A DNA stretch of 11,925 nt from an uncultured Bacilli bacterium (GCA_948750805.1 CAPZYV010000018.1:1-11925), one strand, 5' to 3'; shown: positions 1-6,597, numbered from the stretch's first letter. The notes: generated from the letters alone by a model not told the origin. Made by a program: numbers and translations.

Positions 1-1060
1 CTGTAATACCTTCCGCAGTTGCATGACCGCTAGTGTGTAAATAGTAATATTCTTTTGGAACAAAATTAACAATATTTTCATCAGCAGTAGCACCTTTCAA
101 GTATCCTAGCCATTGAGAATAGATAAATATATTATCTTTAAAGTTAGGGCTATTGATAAATCTTTTTGAAAAGTAGTTACTTCGTACCAGCATACAAAAA
201 CCATTATCAACCATCTCTTGATAAAACTCTTTATCAAAACTTTTAACATCTGAAAAATTGTAGTAGTCTTTGTACTTTTTGCTAGTCTTTGTTACATAAT
301 CAAGTATCTCTTTTTGGTAGACATCACATATAAATAACTTATTTCCTGCCTCTTTATTTGCGTGATAAAAAGAGGCGATTCTATCAATGTTTGTAGAAGC
401 ACACATTATAAAAACATACTTGTTATTTTTTATTAGATTAGTTGCTTCTTCCTGTAACTTAAATTCAGACATAAAAACTTCATCTAGTCTTGAAAGTGTA
501 GTATGTTCACAGATAAGAATATCAACTTTTCCTATTTCCTTAAAAATTTTAGGTATATCATTTCCACTAGGACCATGTGTTCTAAAATCTCCAGTATGTA
601 AAATTCTTTTGCCTTCTGCTTCTATAAGAAACATATAACTATCAAAAGCCGAATGGTCTATGCGAATAGGGGTTATTTTAATATCTCCAATTTCTAAAGT
701 TTCATCAGGTTTAAATGTATTAAAGGCTTCTAGTCTATCAATATGTTCTTGTGTAACTTCTGCAACTTTAGGCTCTGTCATTTTCTTTTGATATATCGTA
801 AATATCTCTTTTGCTTGTTCTCCAATATAAATGGGAACTTCTTTCCTAACTTGCATATATTCGCCGATATGGTCTAAATGATAATGAGTTATAAAAACAG
901 CATCACACTTTTTGCTAATTTTAGCAACATTCACTTTTACTTTACTTGTACTATTTGGAAGATTAGATCCTACATCAATAAGTATTCTTGTTTTATTACT
1001 TTTAATTTCAGTTACGCATCCACCAATTTGATTTATCCCCCTATGAATTTTAATCTGCAT
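1..1060 (-). CDS. beta-CASP metallo-beta-lactamase (MBL) fold nuclease, RNase J-like, 3' end outside window
   Basis: The frame is open for 353 codons from ATG at 1060 to the window edge, so the C-terminus is missing. The MBL zinc motif HYHLDH lies at residues 58-63, a further metal-ligand candidate His at about 135 (IDHSAFDS), and HTGDFR with Asp157. CEHTTLSR and the STNIDR stretch match the beta-CASP insert, and HTSGHA at about 342-347 is the beta-CASP motif C seen in RNase J and related nucleases. Family knowledge says such proteins are zinc-dependent RNA or DNA nucleases; the substrate here cannot be told. The ribosome binding site GAAAGGA starts right after the TAG of the upstream ssb gene, 17 nt before this ATG, so the two genes probably form one operon. 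It is not clearly housekeeping RNase J: the N-terminus is short and the partner is an SSB. Family call is firm, exact role is not. Confidence 0.88.
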   Translation of the reverse strand, partial: MQIKIHRGINQIGGCVTEIKSNKTRILIDVGSNLPNSTSKVKVNVAKISKKCDAVFITHYHLDHIGEYMQVRKEVPIYIGEQAKEIFTIYQKKMTEPKVAEVTQEHIDRLEAFNTFKPDETLEIGDIKITPIRIDHSAFDSYMFLIEAEGKRILHTGDFRTHGPSGNDIPKIFKEIGKVDILICEHTTLSRLDEVFMSEFKLQEEATNLIKNNKYVFIMCASTNIDRIASFYHANKEAGNKLFICDVYQKEILDYVTKTSKKYKDYYNFSDVKSFDKEFYQEMVDNGFCMLVRSNYFSKRFINSPNFKDNIFIYSQWLGYLKGATADENIVNFVPKEYYYLHTSGHATAEGIT

Positions 1061-1077
1061 AAATGTAACATTCCTTT

Positions 1078-1389
1078 CTAATTTTGATTTGCAAGTTTTT
1101 TATTATTTGATAAGAATGTTATTCTTTCAGCAATTACAGATATTCCGTTTTCATTACTTTGTATTCTTCCTTTAGCACCTATAATATCGCCTTTTTCACA
1201 ATATTGAAGTACATTGCTTCCTATATAACTCATTAATTCAATAGGAACAATATCAGTTTCATATTCTCCATTTTCGTTTTTAAAGCTACGACTAATTTTT
1301 AACATTAATCTATATGAAGTGTTTTCTTCATTTTCAATTTTCTCAATATCGTTAGTTATTCTGCCAACTAACACAACATTATTAAGCAT
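1078..1389 (-). CDS. ssb: Short single-stranded DNA-binding protein (OB fold)
   Basis: This 103-residue protein begins MLNNVVLVGRITNDIE, the usual opening of bacterial SSB, and has YRLMLKISRSFKNENGEYETD followed by IELMSYIGSNVLQYCEKGDIIGAKGRIQ, matching the OB-fold strands that bind single-stranded DNA. It is much shorter than housekeeping SSB (about 160-180 residues). It lacks the Gly/Gln-rich linker and the acidic C-terminal tip (DDDIPF type) that recruits partner proteins, ending instead in KKLANQN. That resembles accessory SSBs of mobile elements or SsbB-type proteins. The ATG at 1389 has a good AGAAGG site 7 nt upstream. The gene is followed at once by the MBL nuclease gene, suggesting joint action on DNA or RNA ends, which is inference. 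Confidence 0.9.
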   Translation of the reverse strand: MLNNVVLVGRITNDIEKIENEENTSYRLMLKISRSFKNENGEYETDIVPIELMSYIGSNVLQYCEKGDIIGAKGRIQSNENGISVIAERITFLSNNKKLANQN

Positions 1390-1421
1390 GTTTTACCTTC
1401 TTTCTTTATTTTATTAAGTGA

Positions 1422-1440
1422 TAGTATTTAGACTATACTA
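1422..1440. promoter_or_regulatory. Inverted repeat in the ssb leader region
   Basis: TAGTAT and ATACTA form a perfect 6-bp inverted repeat with a 7-nt spacer, 33-51 bp upstream of the ssb start. On the minus strand a TATAGT hexamer overlaps it and could be a -10, but no convincing -35 is visible. The half-sites resemble those of the palindrome in the XRE control region (TAGCAT and ATGCTA), though the spacing differs. It may be an operator for the ssb-nuclease operon; this is tentative. Confidence 0.3.
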
Positions 1441-1511
1441 GCACCTAATAATAAAATACCATAGCAGTTTCTGTAAGTTTTAATACAAAATAAAAACTCT
1501 ATTTTAAAACC

Positions 1512-1539
1512 AAAAAAGAGATTGCTTAATACAATCTCT
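1512..1539 (-). terminator. Rho-independent terminator after the RsgI-like membrane protein gene
   Basis: On the minus strand a perfect 8-bp stem, AGAGATTG with CAATCTCT and a 7-nt loop, is followed by six T residues. The stem overlaps the TAG stop (1538-1540) of the gene at 1538-2815. It separates the membrane-protein cassette from the ssb-nuclease pair, which should therefore have its own promoter. Confidence 0.85.
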
Positions 1540-2815
1540 AATATGGTAGATTTTTATAAATGTTATAGGCTGCTAAGTGTTCCTCATAATGATACCTAGC
1601 GGCTTCTATATCATTTTCTAAGTTGACTTTGTTTACTTGGTCTTGTTTTAATCTATCTTCATAATATTTTAAATAACCTGGTGTATCAGAACAATATGAA
1701 GAATAATACTTTTTGGCTGCTTCTTCTGGGTTAGATTCACATAAAGCCAGTCCTTCTTTATATGAATTCACTTTCTCTTGAAAATCTTTTCGTTCTTTTT
1801 CATATTCTACGGGATAATAAGCATCATAGGCTGCCTTCATATTAAAATATTCTTGTTTAACAGTTTCTAATTTTGGTGCAAAATAATCCATCCACGATTT
1901 TTTACAAGCACTTTTATCTTTTGCATCAGCACAACCCAGTTTAGATGTAGATACGAATTTGTAATATCTTCTTCCACCAGGGACAAGTGATACATGGTCA
2001 CCTTTTACATAATCTCCAAAACCGCTACCGGCTTCCTGATATAAACCTGGTGCTATTTCTTTATTTGGTGTTAATTCTTCTTTAGTTTCATTACTATTGG
2101 TGCTAGGTTTTTGTTCTTGTTGGTTTTTATTTCCATAATAATATTCATATTCTTTTTGTAATTGTTCTTCAGTTCTTTCAGGTTCAACAAACTCTTTCAT
2201 ACTTTGTTCAGGATAAATTATAGTTCCTTCAGAGACACCATATTTTTCTGCTTCTTCTTTTGTTGCATAATGAGCACCTTCAGGTAGTTCATCTTTACTA
2301 GAAACAAACATTTCATCAGGAATATCCTCATTTTTGATAAGTAAATTTGATATTTCTTTTAACTCATCATTAGTATTAATACTAACCTTATAAATTTCTT
2401 TATTATTTGAGTATTCATTCATATATGCTTGAGCATTCTTCCAGTCACTATATATTTCTACTTTGTCAAATTTAATATTATTATTCTTTGTAGTTTCAGT
2501 TATTAGGTCTATGACTTTATAAAGAGTCTTATCATTCTGTAATAAGTCAATATCTTCAAAAATATTTTTTGCATCATCATTAATCAATTCATACTTTAAA
2601 ACTATAGGCTCCTCACATTTATTATTGCAAATCTGTTTATATTCCAATTTTATTGATGGGTTAATTTTAATATAAGCCACATAGTTACTTGTAGTTTCTT
2701 CCTTATTATTTTTATTTTCTTTAAATAAGAATATGCCTCCAACGATTAAAATTATTAATATAATAATGAAAGCTATACCGATTAATAATTTCTTGCTTTT
2801 CAAAAACTTTTTCAT
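1538..2815 (-). CDS. Membrane-anchored protein with RsgI-like middle domain and cysteine-bearing helical C-terminal domain
   Basis: The 425-residue protein starts with lysines and one strong transmembrane segment (about residues 10-31), so most of it is probably outside the cell. YVAYIKINPSIKLEY at about 45-59, then VLKYELINDDAKNIFEDIDL and the following helices to about 110, resemble the middle domain of RsgI anti-sigma factors (DINPSIEL motif, then a 'N.D...' stretch). The N-terminal cytoplasmic sigma-binding part of RsgI is absent. A Gln/Asn/Glu-rich linker follows at about 215-265, then a Tyr- and Lys-rich, mostly helical C-terminal region (about 266-425) with four cysteines that could form disulfides. 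The ATG has a GAGAGGAG site about 9 nt upstream. It is third in the XRE-controlled cassette and ends in a terminator. The RsgI resemblance is my motif reading; function unknown. Confidence 0.8.
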   Translation of the reverse strand: MKKFLKSKKLLIGIAFIIILIILIVGGIFLFKENKNNKEETTSNYVAYIKINPSIKLEYKQICNNKCEEPIVLKYELINDDAKNIFEDIDLLQNDKTLYKVIDLITETTKNNNIKFDKVEIYSDWKNAQAYMNEYSNNKEIYKVSINTNDELKEISNLLIKNEDIPDEMFVSSKDELPEGAHYATKEEAEKYGVSEGTIIYPEQSMKEFVEPERTEEQLQKEYEYYYGNKNQQEQKPSTNSNETKEELTPNKEIAPGLYQEAGSGFGDYVKGDHVSLVPGGRRYYKFVSTSKLGCADAKDKSACKKSWMDYFAPKLETVKQEYFNMKAAYDAYYPVEYEKERKDFQEKVNSYKEGLALCESNPEEAAKKYYSSYCSDTPGYLKYYEDRLKQDQVNKVNLENDIEAARYHYEEHLAAYNIYKNLPY

Positions 2816-2893
2816 TAGTTTTTAACTCCTCTCCATAAAACACTTTTAAATCAATGTTTTTATAAAACAATGAGATATCAAATGTGTTACTAA

Positions 2894-3715
2894 TTACTTT
2901 TTATTTCTAATATTTTTTAAAGCTGTATCCTTGTCTGGGTTAATAGAACGATAATGAGACATCCCATCAGCTGTTTCTTGATAAGCATACCATATAATTT
3001 CACTTTCGTAATAGTCTATAATATGTTCATTAGTTGTAGTACATTTTACAAGAATTATTTCATCATCTGTTTTTTCTTTTGCTTCACATTTTAACTCATT
3101 TGATGTAACATCAGGTTCAAAAGCTAAAGTTAAAACACTCTCAGGAATTTCTTTTAATGCGTACCGTTCGGCTTCATATCCACCTTCTATGCGAGCACCA
3201 TTGCTACACATATTAACAAAAATGATTATTAGTACTATTATTGAGATTATACCACTTATTGTTTTAAGAATGCTACTATCATTTGAATTATTTTGATTAT
3301 CATTTGATAAATTTTGCTTTTCAGGTCCTTTTAATTGTTTAGCATCTTTGTTTTGTGTGATTGTATTGTTAATTGTTGTATTTTCTTCTAATTTAGTATT
3401 TTTTTCTTTTAAACTAGTACTCTCAATATCAGCTATATCTACTTTCTGTTTATTATTTTTGTTTTGAATGACTAGATTGCTTAACAATTCTAAAAGTTGT
3501 TTATCTTTTACAATATTAAGTTCTATTGGGTTACCTCCAAACTTAACAATAGATAAAACTTCGTTTTGCTCATCAAAATTAAAACTTTTAATATTAGAGT
3601 AGGGAATTTTAATCATTTGCTCGTTTGAGGTTATTGTAAAACTATCATCTTTAATCTTTAGTATTGCTTCCTCTTTATTTTCTCCACTTAATAAAGTAGC
3701 ATTTAACTTTCTCAT
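2894..3715 (-). CDS. Single-pass membrane protein with N-terminal PH-like domain
   Basis: This 273-residue protein has no signal peptide. Residues 1-85 look like a bacterial PH-like beta-barrel: LSGENKEEAILKIKDDSFTI, then IPYSNIKSFNFDEQNEVLSIV, alternating strands and ending in a helix (DKQLLELLSNLVIQ). A long Asn/Lys/Thr-rich low-complexity linker runs from about 85 to 147. One transmembrane helix follows at about 149-169 and then a domain of about 100 residues that is acidic and contains a Cys pair (KCEAK and VKCTT). The predicted topology, cytoplasmic PH-like head and external tail, is inferred. The TAG of the upstream GRAM-like gene is 2 nt before this ATG and the GGAGGG site lies inside that gene's end, so translation is probably coupled. 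Function not recognised. Confidence 0.8.
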   Translation of the reverse strand: MRKLNATLLSGENKEEAILKIKDDSFTITSNEQMIKIPYSNIKSFNFDEQNEVLSIVKFGGNPIELNIVKDKQLLELLSNLVIQNKNNKQKVDIADIESTSLKEKNTKLEENTTINNTITQNKDAKQLKGPEKQNLSNDNQNNSNDSSILKTISGIISIIVLIIIFVNMCSNGARIEGGYEAERYALKEIPESVLTLAFEPDVTSNELKCEAKEKTDDEIILVKCTTTNEHIIDYYESEIIWYAYQETADGMSHYRSINPDKDTALKNIRNKK

Positions 3716-3717
3716 AT

Positions 3718-4011
3718 CTAACCCTCCAAGTTTTTAATTGCATCATTAATAGCAACAACCCAGTCTTTTTTTCCAGTAACTGCAAACACATCTTTACCAG
3801 AATTAGTTATAATTGTTAAATTATTAGATAAAAAGCCACCTGCTTCTACAGACTTGATATTTTCTAATTCAACTTCAAATTCTTTTTTTCCAGCATTAAC
3901 TCTATGTCCTTCAAAATAAAGTGTTTCATTTGTTAAAATTAAATGTCCACCCTTACTTCCAATTCCATGAAACCAATTCGCTGCGCCTTTTTTTAAAATT
4001 TCTTCTTTCAT
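3718..4011 (-). CDS. Small GRAM/PH-like domain protein
   Basis: I place the start at ATG 4011 (97 residues), because GGAGGAG lies just upstream of it; an ATG at 4035 in the same frame overlaps the promoter and has no such site. The product is a single small domain: KKGAANWFHGIGSKGGHLILTN, TLYFEGHRVN, FEVELENIKSVEAGG, LTIITNSGKDVFAVTG and a final helix WVVAINDAIKNLEG. This strand order and the 'GGxLILTNxxLYF' pattern are typical of GRAM/PH-type domains, which in eukaryotes bind lipids or proteins; the bacterial roles are largely unknown. No membrane segment or signal is present, so it is cytoplasmic. It is first in the cassette and is likely regulated by the adjacent XRE protein. It may pair with the PH-like head of the next protein, which is inference. 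Confidence 0.82.
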   Translation of the reverse strand: MKEEILKKGAANWFHGIGSKGGHLILTNETLYFEGHRVNAGKKEFEVELENIKSVEAGGFLSNNLTIITNSGKDVFAVTGKKDWVVAINDAIKNLEG

Positions 4012-4036
4012 AAATTTACTCCTCCTATACTCCAAT

Positions 4037-4065
4037 ATTATAGCATAGAAATGCTAAATATACAA
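4037..4065 (-). promoter_or_regulatory. Promoter of the GRAM-PH-RsgI-like cassette
   Basis: On the minus strand TTGTAT (4060-4065) and TATAAT (4037-4042) are spaced by 17 nt, and TGC directly precedes TATAAT, giving an extended -10. Transcription should start close to 4030, just before the GGAGGAG site at about 4021-4027. Confidence 0.75.
4041..4056. promoter_or_regulatory. Probable operator palindrome for the XRE regulator
   Basis: TAGCAT-AGAA-ATGCTA is a perfect 6-bp inverted repeat with a 4-nt centre. It lies almost exactly within the spacer between the -35 and -10 of the leftward promoter, where a bound repressor would block polymerase. An outer pair, CAATATT (4033-4039) and AATATTG (4064-4070), also faces inwards. 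The regulator gene begins about 90 bp away on the other strand. Confidence 0.55.
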
Positions 4066-4143
4066 TATTGAGCATATAAATATGTGTAATCTCGCTATCA
4101 CTAATATTAAATATAAGTAAAATTATATATGGGAGGAAATAAC

Positions 4144-4473
4144 ATGAAAAATAATCTCAAACAAATAAGAAACTCAAAAGACTTATTACAGACTAAAGTT
4201 GCTATGGACTTGAATATAACTCAAGAAACTGTTTCTTCTTATGAAACAGGTCGTGTATTTCCTAGTTCGGATATGCTTATCAAGTTAGCAGATTATTATA
4301 ATACTTCTATCGATTATTTACTTTGTAGGACTAAGTTTGATATGCCTATCAATGATATTAAACCAAACAATATTAGTGATAGTGATTTTATCCTTTTGAA
4401 TAAAATTAACAAATTATCGCCCAACTATAAATCAAAAGTAGAGGGCTACATAGATGGACTAAATGAAAAATAG
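4144..4473 (+). CDS. XRE-family helix-turn-helix transcriptional regulator
   Basis: The start is ATG 4144, not the in-frame ATG at 4129, because GGGAGGAAAT falls between them and is the ribosome binding site. The 109-residue product has a Cro/CI-type HTH at about residues 5-60: LKQIRNSKDLLQTKVAMDLNITQETVSSYETGRVFPSSDM, then LIKLADYYNTSIDYLL, which is the classic ending of the domain. The C-terminal 45 residues (DSDFILLNKINKLSPNYKSKVEGYIDG) form a short helical tail like those in many small phage or mobile-element repressors. It is divergent from the membrane cassette and probably controls it and itself through the palindrome at 4041-4056. Domain call is firm; target assignment is inferred from position. 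Confidence 0.93.
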   Translation: MKNNLKQIRNSKDLLQTKVAMDLNITQETVSSYETGRVFPSSDMLIKLADYYNTSIDYLLCRTKFDMPINDIKPNNISDSDFILLNKINKLSPNYKSKVEGYIDGLNEK

Positions 4474-4663
4474 TTTATACATTCTAATATTAACTTAACT
4501 ATTCTTAAATATGGAATTGTCCTATGCCACTATGCCATGTGTTAATATTTTATTTTATATTTTATACAATATTTTCTAGTTTTTGTAATATTAATTATTA
4601 ACACCTATAATTAATATAACATAATAAATTTTATAATTATTAATACAAACTAAAATGTAATTA
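4474..4663. other. AT-rich intergenic stretch with no gene seen
   Basis: This stretch has stops in all frames and no ribosome binding site with an open frame. It holds an 8-bp tandem repeat, CTATGCCA twice at 4522-4537, and a run of A/T homopolymers. I see no promoter pair worth calling. Confidence 0.6.
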
Positions 4664-4697
4664 AAAAACGACTAATTATTTAAAACTAGTCGTTTTT
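4664..4697. terminator. Bidirectional rho-independent terminator
   Basis: An 11-bp perfect inverted repeat, AAAAACGACTA with TAGTCGTTTTT and a 12-nt loop, has T runs on both strands. On the minus strand it should end the tRNA-Trp transcript (3' end at 4770). On the plus strand it can end transcription from the XRE gene about 190 nt upstream. Confidence 0.88.
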
Positions 4698-4769
4698 ACT
4701 TGATTTCTCAAGCTTTATATTAACAGCAAACCCACCTACAAAGTAGTAAAAGTTCGTGTTATGTTCACA

Positions 4770-4843
4770 TGGCAGGGGCGGAGAGAATCGAACTCCCATC
4801 AAAAGTTTTGGAGACTCCTATGCTACCATTATACCACGCCCCT
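4770..4843 (-). tRNA. tRNA-Trp (anticodon CCA)
   Basis: The minus strand folds as a 74-nt tRNA with the 3' CCA encoded. The acceptor stem is AGGGGCG with CGCCCCT, discriminator G. The T arm contains GTTCGATTC. The anticodon loop CTCCAAA gives anticodon CCA, flanked by GGAGT and ACTTT, which pair through two G-U pairs. The acceptor stem and G discriminator fit bacterial tRNA-Trp. It reads UGG only, in keeping with the standard code used by the neighbouring genes, where Trp is TGG. A TGATATAAT extended -10 lies just upstream and a terminator downstream. Confidence 0.96.
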
Positions 4844-4855
4844 ACGTGTGAAATC

Positions 4856-4864
4856 ATTATATCA
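4856..4864 (-). promoter_or_regulatory. Promoter of tRNA-Trp (extended -10)
   Basis: TGATATAAT on the minus strand ends 12 nt before the tRNA 5' base, so the leader would be about 6 nt. A weak -35, TAGAAA, stands 17 nt upstream of the hexamer. Confidence 0.65.
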
Positions 4865-4891
4865 TACTTTAAAGCAATTTTCTAGTATTTT

Positions 4892-4900
4892 CATATAATA
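4892..4900 (+). promoter_or_regulatory. Possible -10 element for the CwlJ-like gene
   Basis: CATATAATA contains TATAAT and also fits the CATANNNTA pattern of mother-cell sporulation sigma factors. No good -35 of either class is visible at the right spacing, so the sigma factor cannot be decided. Confidence 0.35.
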
Positions 4901-4917
4901 AATTAGGTGATAATATT

Positions 4918-5343
4918 ATGATAGTAAATTATACGACAAAAGAATTAGATTTATTAGCAAGACTTATGCGAGCTGAAGCTCAAACAGAAGGTGACCTTGG
5001 TATGCTTATGGTTGGAAATGTGGTAGTAAATCGAGTTTTAGGTGATTGCTATACTTTTAAAGATATAGATAGTATAACTGATGCTATTTTCCAAAAAAAT
5101 CAATTTGTAGGTGCATCTTCTCCTTTATTCTATGGTTCTGCTACAACTACTGAAAAAAATTTAGCTAAACGTATCTTAAACGGTGAATATTATTATCCAG
5201 CTACTCATTCATTATGGTTTTATGCACCTGGTTCGTCAACTACAACATGTGGGCAAACTTGGTATAGTCAACCTTTAGCTGGAAAATACAAAAATCATTG
5301 CTTCTATAGGCCTCAAAGTGGTACCTGTACTCAAATTTACTAA
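4918..5343 (+). CDS. CwlJ/SleB-type cell wall hydrolase (spore cortex-lytic family)
   Basis: The 141-residue protein is a single Hydrolase_2 domain: LDLLARLMRAEAQTEGDLGM followed by VGNVVVNRV, the family signature with the presumed catalytic Glu at residue 20. Then come IFQKNQFVG, ATHSLWFYAPG and the KNHCFY end motif. Family members cleave peptidoglycan, in sporulating Bacillota typically the muramic-lactam cortex during germination. The protein has no signal peptide and is almost exactly the length of CwlJ (about 142 residues), which also lacks one; SleB proteins carry a signal and a binding domain. A TAGGTGATAA site precedes the ATG. The gene is divergent from tRNA-Trp. Its TAA stop lies in a short stretch that is repeated, inverted, at the end of the dUTPase gene. 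A role outside sporulation, such as remodelling or phage-type lysis, cannot be excluded. Confidence 0.88.
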   Translation: MIVNYTTKELDLLARLMRAEAQTEGDLGMLMVGNVVVNRVLGDCYTFKDIDSITDAIFQKNQFVGASSPLFYGSATTTEKNLAKRILNGEYYYPATHSLWFYAPGSSTTTCGQTWYSQPLAGKYKNHCFYRPQSGTCTQIY

Positions 5344-5503
5344 AAAATCTCAAGTTGAACTGAACCCCAAAAATTGGATAGTTTATAAATGGTTTTTAAT
5401 TAAAGGATTGTAACCTGTAATTTATGGGTATAGTCCTTTTAATTTTACTTTAATTCTATCATAATTGTAATAATAAATATAGTCATCTATTACTTTTATC
5501 AAA
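5341..5503. repeat. Inverted repeat, left arm (partner 7535-7698)
   Basis: Positions 5356-5503 align without gaps to the reverse complement of 7535-7682 (148 bp, about 11 mismatches by eye). The match continues past the IS end into TAAAAAATCTCAAGT at 5341-5355, with one A fewer than in the partner. That outer part includes the stop codon of the CwlJ-like gene. The arms enclose a 2.0-kb segment with two genes and could recombine to invert it. Confidence 0.85.
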
Positions 5504-5653
5504 TAAACCACACCTGATTTATTAATATTGTATTTTTTTGTTAAATATATAACTGATATTCCTTCTTTCCAATCATTATATAAATTTATTTTTATCTTCG
5601 TAATTTACTAATATAAACCCTCGCTTATTTATTCAAGAACGGGGCTCATATCA
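5356..5653 (-). mobile_element. Internally deleted IS3-family element (MITE-like derivative), left copy
   Basis: The outer end at 5356 reads TGAACTGAACCCC and the inner end, read on the minus strand from 5653, reads TGATATGAGCCCC; these match as imperfect terminal inverted repeats of the IS3 (IS150-like) type. Between them only the start of orfA and the end of orfB remain, about 300 bp instead of the usual 1.2-1.5 kb. No clear target duplication is visible. The inner end is 6 bp from the stop of the transglutaminase-like gene. The outer 148 bp are present again in inverse orientation at 7535-7682. Confidence 0.75.
5422..5624 (-). pseudogene. IS3-family transposase remnant: OrfA N-terminus joined to OrfB C-terminus
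   Basis: Reading leftwards, a segment translating as NYEDKN, then after a frameshift INLYNDWKEGIS and YLTKKYNINKSGVVYLIKVI, looks like the N-terminal helix-turn-helix of IS3-family OrfA. It runs directly into DYIYYYNYDRIKVKLKGLYP and a stop, which is the conserved C-terminal end of the OrfB DDE integrase (usually YYNxxRIxxKLKGLSP). The whole catalytic core is missing and no usable start codon remains. It cannot transpose by itself, but a related full element could mobilise it through the ends. Confidence 0.72.
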
Positions 5654-5658
5654 ATGTG

Positions 5659-6597
5659 TTATTTTCTTTTAATTGAATCTCTTTCTTCTTGACTAAGACT
5701 TTGCTCTGCTTTTGGAACAGGTATTTTATAAGAATAATCATTAATATAATTTATTCTCTTATCTTTATGTTCTTCATCAGATAACATAAAATAACTATAA
5801 AAATCATAGTCGTATTCTGAATCATCCCAAGTGGCATCTAAATGGTACCAATTACCATTAAATTCTATCATATTCCAAGCATGAGGCAATTCATTCATTC
5901 CAACATTTCCGTAAACTGTAATAACATTAAATCCTGCTTTTTTTGCTATCATTTCGAATGAATAAGCATAACCTTGACATATTGCTTTCCCAATAATTAA
6001 TCCTCCGTAGGCATTGGCATTATCTCCAACTAAATTTTCTTTATCATATGTTATATTATTTATGACATAATCATATATGTATTGTATTTGTTCTAATTTA
6101 TTTAAATCTTTAGGGATATTTTCAGTTATTTCTTTTACTTTATTTTCAAGTAAAACAATTTTTTCTTGAGAATGTTCATCATAAGGCAAAAATTCATCAG
6201 TTGCTGCAATACCAATTGCTTGTACAGGCTTATTTTTGTCTTCTGGATAATCTTCCATAATTGTTCTATAGCAGAATTCTGAACATAATTCATAATGAGC
6301 AGCATTATATAATTCTGTAACTTTTACTATATAATCATAATCATATTTTTCTTCAAAGTAATATTCCTCATTATTTTTAAAATTTCTTAATTCTATAAAA
6401 TCATAAAGTTTTTGTTGAACTTCATCTAATTGATTATAACCATAGAAAACCAATGATTCTGGCTTTTCTAATATTGGGTTATCTTGTTCATCATTCTTTG
6501 GTAATTCTTGATTATAGTTAACTTTGAAAATAACTATAGAACTAATCCCAAATATAATTAATACAATTAATAGTATTGTTAAAATGTTCTTCTTCAT
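5659..6597 (-). CDS. Membrane-anchored transglutaminase-like domain protein
   Basis: The 312-residue protein has an N-terminal membrane anchor (about residues 5-24) after MKKN, placing the rest outside the cell. The transglutaminase-like core shows the full triad: Cys207 in GKAICQGYAYSFEMIAKKAG, His239 in ELPHAWNMIEF, and Asp254 in WYHLDATWDD. Before it, IQYIYDYVINNITYD is the usual lead-in helix. Family members act as cysteine proteases, transglutaminases or peptidoglycan-linked enzymes; here the target is unknown. A pair of cysteines (ELCSEFCYR, about 105-109) may form a disulfide. The C-terminus is a charged tail. An AAGAGGT site precedes the ATG, and the upstream gene ends 20 nt before it, so the two form an operon. 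Both lie inside the IS-remnant inverted repeats. Confidence 0.87.
   Translation of the reverse strand: MKKNILTILLIVLIIFGISSIVIFKVNYNQELPKNDEQDNPILEKPESLVFYGYNQLDEVQQKLYDFIELRNFKNNEEYYFEEKYDYDYIVKVTELYNAAHYELCSEFCYRTIMEDYPEDKNKPVQAIGIAATDEFLPYDEHSQEKIVLLENKVKEITENIPKDLNKLEQIQYIYDYVINNITYDKENLVGDNANAYGGLIIGKAICQGYAYSFEMIAKKAGFNVITVYGNVGMNELPHAWNMIEFNGNWYHLDATWDDSEYDYDFYSYFMLSDEEHKDKRINYINDYSYKIPVPKAEQSLSQEERDSIKRK

Noticed and set aside
387..638. Open frame on the plus strand inside the MBL nuclease gene
   Set aside because: It is antisense to a frame with clear catalytic motifs, has no ribosome binding site and no recognisable domain.
878..1081. Plus-strand frame near the start of the MBL nuclease gene
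   Set aside because: It lies opposite the metal-binding motif region and has no initiation signal.
2816..2893. GTTTT/AAAAC symmetry between the two membrane-protein genes as a terminator
   Set aside because: The stem is short, pure A/T apart from one pair, and lacks a following T run.
4129..4143. Earlier ATG for the XRE gene
   Set aside because: The strong GGGAGG site lies between it and the ATG at 4144, so the later start is correct.
4522..4537. CTATGCCA tandem repeat as an iteron or att core
   Set aside because: Only two units, with no other origin or recombination feature near it.
4770..4843. tRNA-Trp as an attachment site for an integrated element
   Set aside because: No duplicate of the tRNA 3' end and no integrase gene are present in the window.
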